In this document: piece after piece, positions 37,501 to 39,996 of the stretch | Numbering within the stretch: position 1 is the stretch's first letter | How the letters are laid out: every line of letters begins with the position of its first letter | IMG/VR virus record: IMGVR_UViG_3300032217_000206 | Span: 1 to 39,996 of that record | DNA from: a virus | DNA length: 39,996 bases | Reading direction: 5' to 3' (one strand) | The notes under the pieces: generated by a model | Database searches by the model: none | Seen by the model: the letters and a program-made list of their open reading frames with translations, nothing else | What the model was told of the DNA's origin: nothing | Program-made: the position numbers and the translations under genes

Positions 37501-39996
37501 TTTGATCTACCTGCAAGACTTCCAACAAACAGATTTTTATCGCCAGTTGTGTTACTAAATCCTGCTTGGTAGCCTACAGCCGTATTGTTTGCACCGCTTG
37601 TATTTGCCGCCAACGCACTGACACCAAAAGCGCTGTTAGTAGAAACCGCACTAGCACCCTTACCAACAGTCAGACCTTGAATCAAACCGCTGACAGACGC
37701 GCTGTCCTTAATCAGCTTACCTGTTGTGCCATCAAACAGAGCAATACCGTTGTTTGTCGCAGAGGATGGGCCAACCACATCACCGCCTGTGCCTGTTGCG
37801 TTAATTGTGATTGAACCCGAAGCATTGGTAATTGTTACGCCTGAGCCCGCAGTTAGAGTAGTGCGCGTAAAACCTGTGCCGTTACCAATATCTAAAGCAC
37901 CATTTGCAGGGGTTGTAGTTAAACCTGTACCGCCATTAGCAACTGCAACAGTACCTGTAGATGTTAAATTTTTAGAAGCATCAGTAAATACAACTTTAGA
38001 TGCAGTCAAACTAGCAATGTTTAAATTGCTAGAAGTTAAACGCATTTGTTCTGAACCGCCAACATACCAAATTTGGTTTGCTATGGTAGAAGCTATTCCA
38101 TAATTTATGATAGTTGGGCCATTATCAATAGCGCCAACATAATTTTCATTACCCGCATTAATGCCAAGCAAACGAACAGCAGTTCCTGCCGCATTTTTTC
38201 CATAATAATACTGACCATTGTTTAAACGAACACTTCCAGTGCTTGCTATATCAGTTCCATCAAAAGTAAGAGCAGAACCAGTTGTTAATGCACTTGTAGA
38301 TGATGCGTAAACAATACCATTTGCAGTAAAAGATGTAAGTCCTGTGCCACCATTGGTTGTTGCCAGTGTTCCTGCAAGCGTTACTGCACCAGTAGTTGCA
38401 ACATTTGGTGTAAATCCTGTTGTACCAGCAGAGAATGAAGTTACGCCAGTAGCGGGTGCGGCAGTCCAAGATGCAGTAGTGCCATTAGAAGTTAATATAT
38501 AACCATTAGTACCGATGGCTAGTCGTGTAGCATTGTTAGTGCCGTTACCGATAATCAAATCACCAGTAGTAGTGATGGGGGATAGTGCGTTAAACGCTGC
38601 TGAGGCTGTGGTTTGGCCTGTACCACCATTTGCAATTGGCAAAGCAGTTCCTGAATAAGAGATTGCCAATGTGCCGCTTGAGGTAATGGGTGAACCAGTT
38701 ATTGACAAAAACGATGGGACAGTGGCAGCGACACTTGTAACAGTTCCACCAGGGTTGCTACTGTTAATTGTTTGGTTAGGCCAAGTGCCAGTAATGGTTA
38801 CATTGGTTCCCGCCACTAATGCGGGTGTTGATGTGCCTGTGCCGCCTTGAGCAACACTAACAGTTCCTGTCGATGTTAAGTTCTTAGACGCATCACTAAA
38901 TACAACCTTAGATGCAGTTAAGTTAGCAATGTTTAAATTACCAACGTTATCTAACGACATCCTTGTTGCAAATGTTGCTAATGTTCCCGCAGTACCACTT
39001 GCCGCAGTCTTCCACTCAAAAGTACCAAGGTTTGTGGTAAATTCTGCCGCAGCTCCTGTATACAAATAATATGCATTAGAAGGACTGCCTGAATAATACG
39101 CATTGGACAACATAGCAAGTCCATTGCCTGATCCAACAAGATTTCCCCAAAAAGATACTTGTATTGCTTTTATGTAGTTGTATGTAGACCAACCATAAAG
39201 AGAACTGCCTAAAGCAATGTTTGAGCCATCAGTAATTAAACCACTGTTGTTAGACAACGAACCAGTGCCAGAAGCATACAAAATACCTTGGTTGGTATAA
39301 GAAGTAAGGCCAGTACCACCATTAGCTACGGGCAAAGCTGTTCCAGAATAACCAATAGCCAATGTTCCGCTTGTTGTAATTGGCGAACCAGAAATACTTA
39401 AAAAAGATGGGACTGTTGCGGCAACACTAGTGACTGTTCCTAATGGGTTTGTTGCCCAAGAAGTATTGCTTCCATCGGTAGTTAAATATTTACCTGAATT
39501 ACCAGTTTGGCTAGGAGCTAAAGCATTGAATGCCGTATTAGCTGTTGTTTGACCAGTGCCGCCATTAGCAATTGCTACTATGCCAGTTACATTTGCCGCA
39601 GTTCCTGTGGTATTTTGATTAAGTGTAGGAACATCTGATACTTGAATGGCAGACATAACAACATTAGTGCCATTGCCTCGCAAATAAGAACCCAATGTAA
39701 CAGCACCCGCAAAACTATTCATTGCGGCTTGCGCTGTAGTTTGCCCTGTTCCGCCACGATTTAATTGAACAGTTGCACCATTCCAAGTAGCAGAAGTAAT
39801 AGAGCCAGGGTAATCAAATGTATTGGTTGACCAAGATACGTTTGCAGGTGTTAGATCGTGTCTGTCCCATGACCCCGCAGCTATTGAATTCGACAATAAA
39901 TCAACTCTGGTAATGCCACCACTAGGCACAGAAACAATCAATGTGTTTGAATTGTTATTAACTAAAATTGCACCGCTACTTTGGTTGTTATCAAAC
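34590..39996 (-). CDS. giant tail fibre with S74 chaperone domain (residues 373-2175)
   Basis: Main part of the 2175-residue fibre that starts at 1244 and passes the junction. Order (full-length numbering): Gly-Thr beta repeats with NGGTG ends; near copies of GTVTSVAATVPSFLSI at about 530 and 770; two copies of LTASKVVF(S/T)DASKNL; then about 820 residues (DNA near 35170-37640) of YadA-head-like repeats NNTAVGYQAGYSNTTG; last, an intramolecular chaperone (Peptidase_S74, PF13884) with SDQRLKENI (catalytic Ser about 2085, Lys about 2090), YGFIAQEL and a C-terminal coiled coil. S74 trimerises the fibre and cuts itself off. Bases 39874-39996 duplicate 1-123. Confidence 0.9.
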   Translation of the reverse strand, partial: FDNNQSSGAILVNNNSNTLIVSVPSGGITRVDLLSNSIAAGSWDRHDLTPANVSWSTNTFDYPGSITSATWNGATVQLNRGGTGQTTAQAAMNSFAGAVTLGSYLRGNGTNVVMSAIQVSDVPTLNQNTTGTAANVTGIVAIANGGTGQTTANTAFNALAPSQTGNSGKYLTTDGSNTSWATNPLGTVTSVAATVPSFLSISGSPITTSGTLAIGYSGTALPVANGGTGLTSYTNQGILYASGTGSLSNNSGLITDGSNIALGSSLYGWSTYNYIKAIQVSFWGNLVGSGNGLAMLSNAYYSGSPSNAYYLYTGAAAEFTTNLGTFEWKTAASGTAGTLATFATRMSLDNVGNLNIANLTASKVVFSDASKNLTSTGTVSVAQGGTGTSTPALVAGTNVTITGTWPNQTINSSNPGGTVTSVAATVPSFLSITGSPITSSGTLAISYSGTALPIANGGTGQTTASAAFNALSPITTTGDLIIGNGTNNATRLAIGTNGYILTSNGTTASWTAAPATGVTSFSAGTTGFTPNVATTGAVTLAGTLATTNGGTGLTSFTANGIVYASSTSALTTGSALTFDGTDIASTGSVRLNNGQYYYGKNAAGTAVRLLGINAGNENYVGAIDNGPTIINYGIASTIANQIWYVGGSEQMRLTSSNLNIASLTASKVVFTDASKNLTSTGTVAVANGGTGLTTTPANGALDIGNGTGFTRTTLTAGSGVTITNASGSITINATGTGGDVVGPSSATNNGIALFDGTTGKLIKDSASVSGLIQGLTVGKGASAVSTNSAFGVSALAANTSGANNTAVGYQAGFSNTTGDKNLFVGSLAGRSNTTGIYNSFAGGQNSSGYGAGYTNTTGQSNTAFGSAALGLNTTASNNTAVGAEAGFNNTTGASNSFFGNRSAVSNTTGSYNIAIGDNALSGNTTNQQMTALGYQAGYNLNGQHSVAIGWQAGYGGASWAGNSSYDSVFVGGQAGYNTTAEGSVFVGYNAGYNNTSGSNNVAIGRAALQANTTSSNNTAVGYQAGYSNVTGTDVSYFGRNSGYQNTGSYNTALGAAALYASGAGNYNTAVGATALFFNTSGGANIAIGGDALRNNTTASNNTAVGYQAAYSNTTGQYSTFVGYQAGYSRTTANNLTAIGHAAAYSTTTGGTDSVAIGNNAMYTNSTGTQNVAIGKDSLYNNTTASNNTAIGYQAGYSNTTGDNNVFVGRIAGIGTTTGNYLTAVGSIALQTNSTGTNSVAVGTEALRYNTTGNYNTAIGSLALNANTTASNNTAVGYQAGYSNTTGDIQVFGYQAGYANTTGFGITAVGGSALRANTTGYYNTAVGQLALTANTTGIQNTAVGELALTSNTTGGNNVAMGMQALQANTTASNNTAVGYQALYSNTTTDAVVAVGWHAGYSKTTTGSNFAQTYVGTKAGYSNQTGIDNTYIGGYAGYTSTGSYNTVLGSGALYSNTSASNNTAVGYTAGYSNTTGGITAVGQRALYANTTGADNVAMGVQALNANTTGGSNTAIGHTALTSNTTAIANTAVGYQAGYSQTGSDCNANTYLGYKAGYTTSGVATNNLFAGAYAGYSNTTGIGNTYVGGGFNYGAGYYMTTGSKNTIIGSFTGNQGGLDIRTASNYIVLSDGDGNPRGIFDNAGSFSVGTTDFAGANTGGFQSYYGAGASRLYIGHVSGTVNGTQYIVFNYNGTSQIGSITQSGTTAVLYNVTSDQRLKENIQDADSSSSLIDSLQVRKFDWKTDQTHQRYGFIAQELVTVAPEAVHQPQDTEQMMAVDYSKLVPMLVKEIQSLRKRLAALEAK
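35170..37640 (-). repeat. about 2.5 kb of tandem degenerate fibre repeats
   Basis: The central fibre region consists of many units of roughly 20-25 codons with core NNTAVGYQAGYSNTTG and variants (ALxANTTASNNTAV). DNA copies are often similar over 30-45 bases, so unequal recombination could change repeat number, and short-read assembly could collapse or expand units. At protein level this is a left-handed trimeric beta roll as in YadA-like heads. Confidence 0.8.
39874..39996. repeat. terminal direct repeat, right copy
   Basis: Exact copy of bases 1-123; see the left copy. Merging both gives one circle of 39,873 bp, in which the fibre frame is continuous. Confidence 0.93.

Noticed and set aside
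36114-38103. Several plus-strand and alternative minus frames inside the fibre gene
   Set aside because: They result from the repeat composition of the fibre and have no ribosome sites.
1-39996. Integrase, excisionase, attachment site or lysogeny repressor
   Set aside because: No tyrosine or serine recombinase motif is seen in any product; small HTH proteins exist but none is of clear CI or Cro type.

Overview
The window is one complete phage genome, cut open at an arbitrary point. Bases 1-123 are repeated exactly at 39874-39996, so the unique circular unit is 39,873 bp. The largest gene, a tail fibre, reads in frame through the junction. The gene set is that of a tailed phage with a short tail (podovirus): P22/SU10-type portal, large terminase, scaffold, SU10-type (DUF5309) capsid protein, connector/nozzle proteins, ejection-type proteins and fibres, with no tape measure or sheath. 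The DNA is AT-rich. SSB-like DDIPF peptide, DUF1376, GTA-type holin and M15 endolysin point to a Gram-negative, probably aquatic proteobacterial host (inference). No integrase, excisionase or clear CI-type repressor is visible, so a lytic life style is favoured. No DNA or RNA polymerase is encoded, so host enzymes must do both jobs.

Layout on the circle: (1) A late minus-strand block of about 31 kb starts at 12588. It runs down through packaging (GNAT-like protein, possible small terminase, large terminase, portal), scaffold, capsid, decoration-like protein and head-tail adaptor, crosses the junction inside the 2175-residue fibre gene, and continues from 39873 down through nozzle, second fibre, chaperone, ejection-type proteins, lysis genes, a metallophosphoesterase and a small membrane protein to 21551. 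(2) A control region at 12589-13627 holds a late promoter with a structured leader, a five-copy 20-bp iteron array and a palindrome. (3) A small plus-strand block A (13628-15045) ends in a GP88-family gene and a strong terminator. (4) A compact early minus-strand operon (18854 to 15435) has mostly overlapping small genes: HTH proteins, a DUF1376 replisome-organiser-like protein, a PD-(D/E)XK nuclease and a Dps-like DUF5856 protein. (5) A plus-strand block B (18958-21535) carries ERF annealing protein, an SSB-like protein, a winged-helix protein and a MazG-like hydrolase.

A family of GGGTAAACCC / CCTAATAGGG palindromes occurs in the non-coding gaps of the early region. At 18882-18910 it exactly fills the spacer of a good sigma-70 promoter, which suggests coordinated repression or activation by one DNA-binding protein. 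Together with the iteron array and the structured late leader, this is the least explained and most interesting part of the genome.
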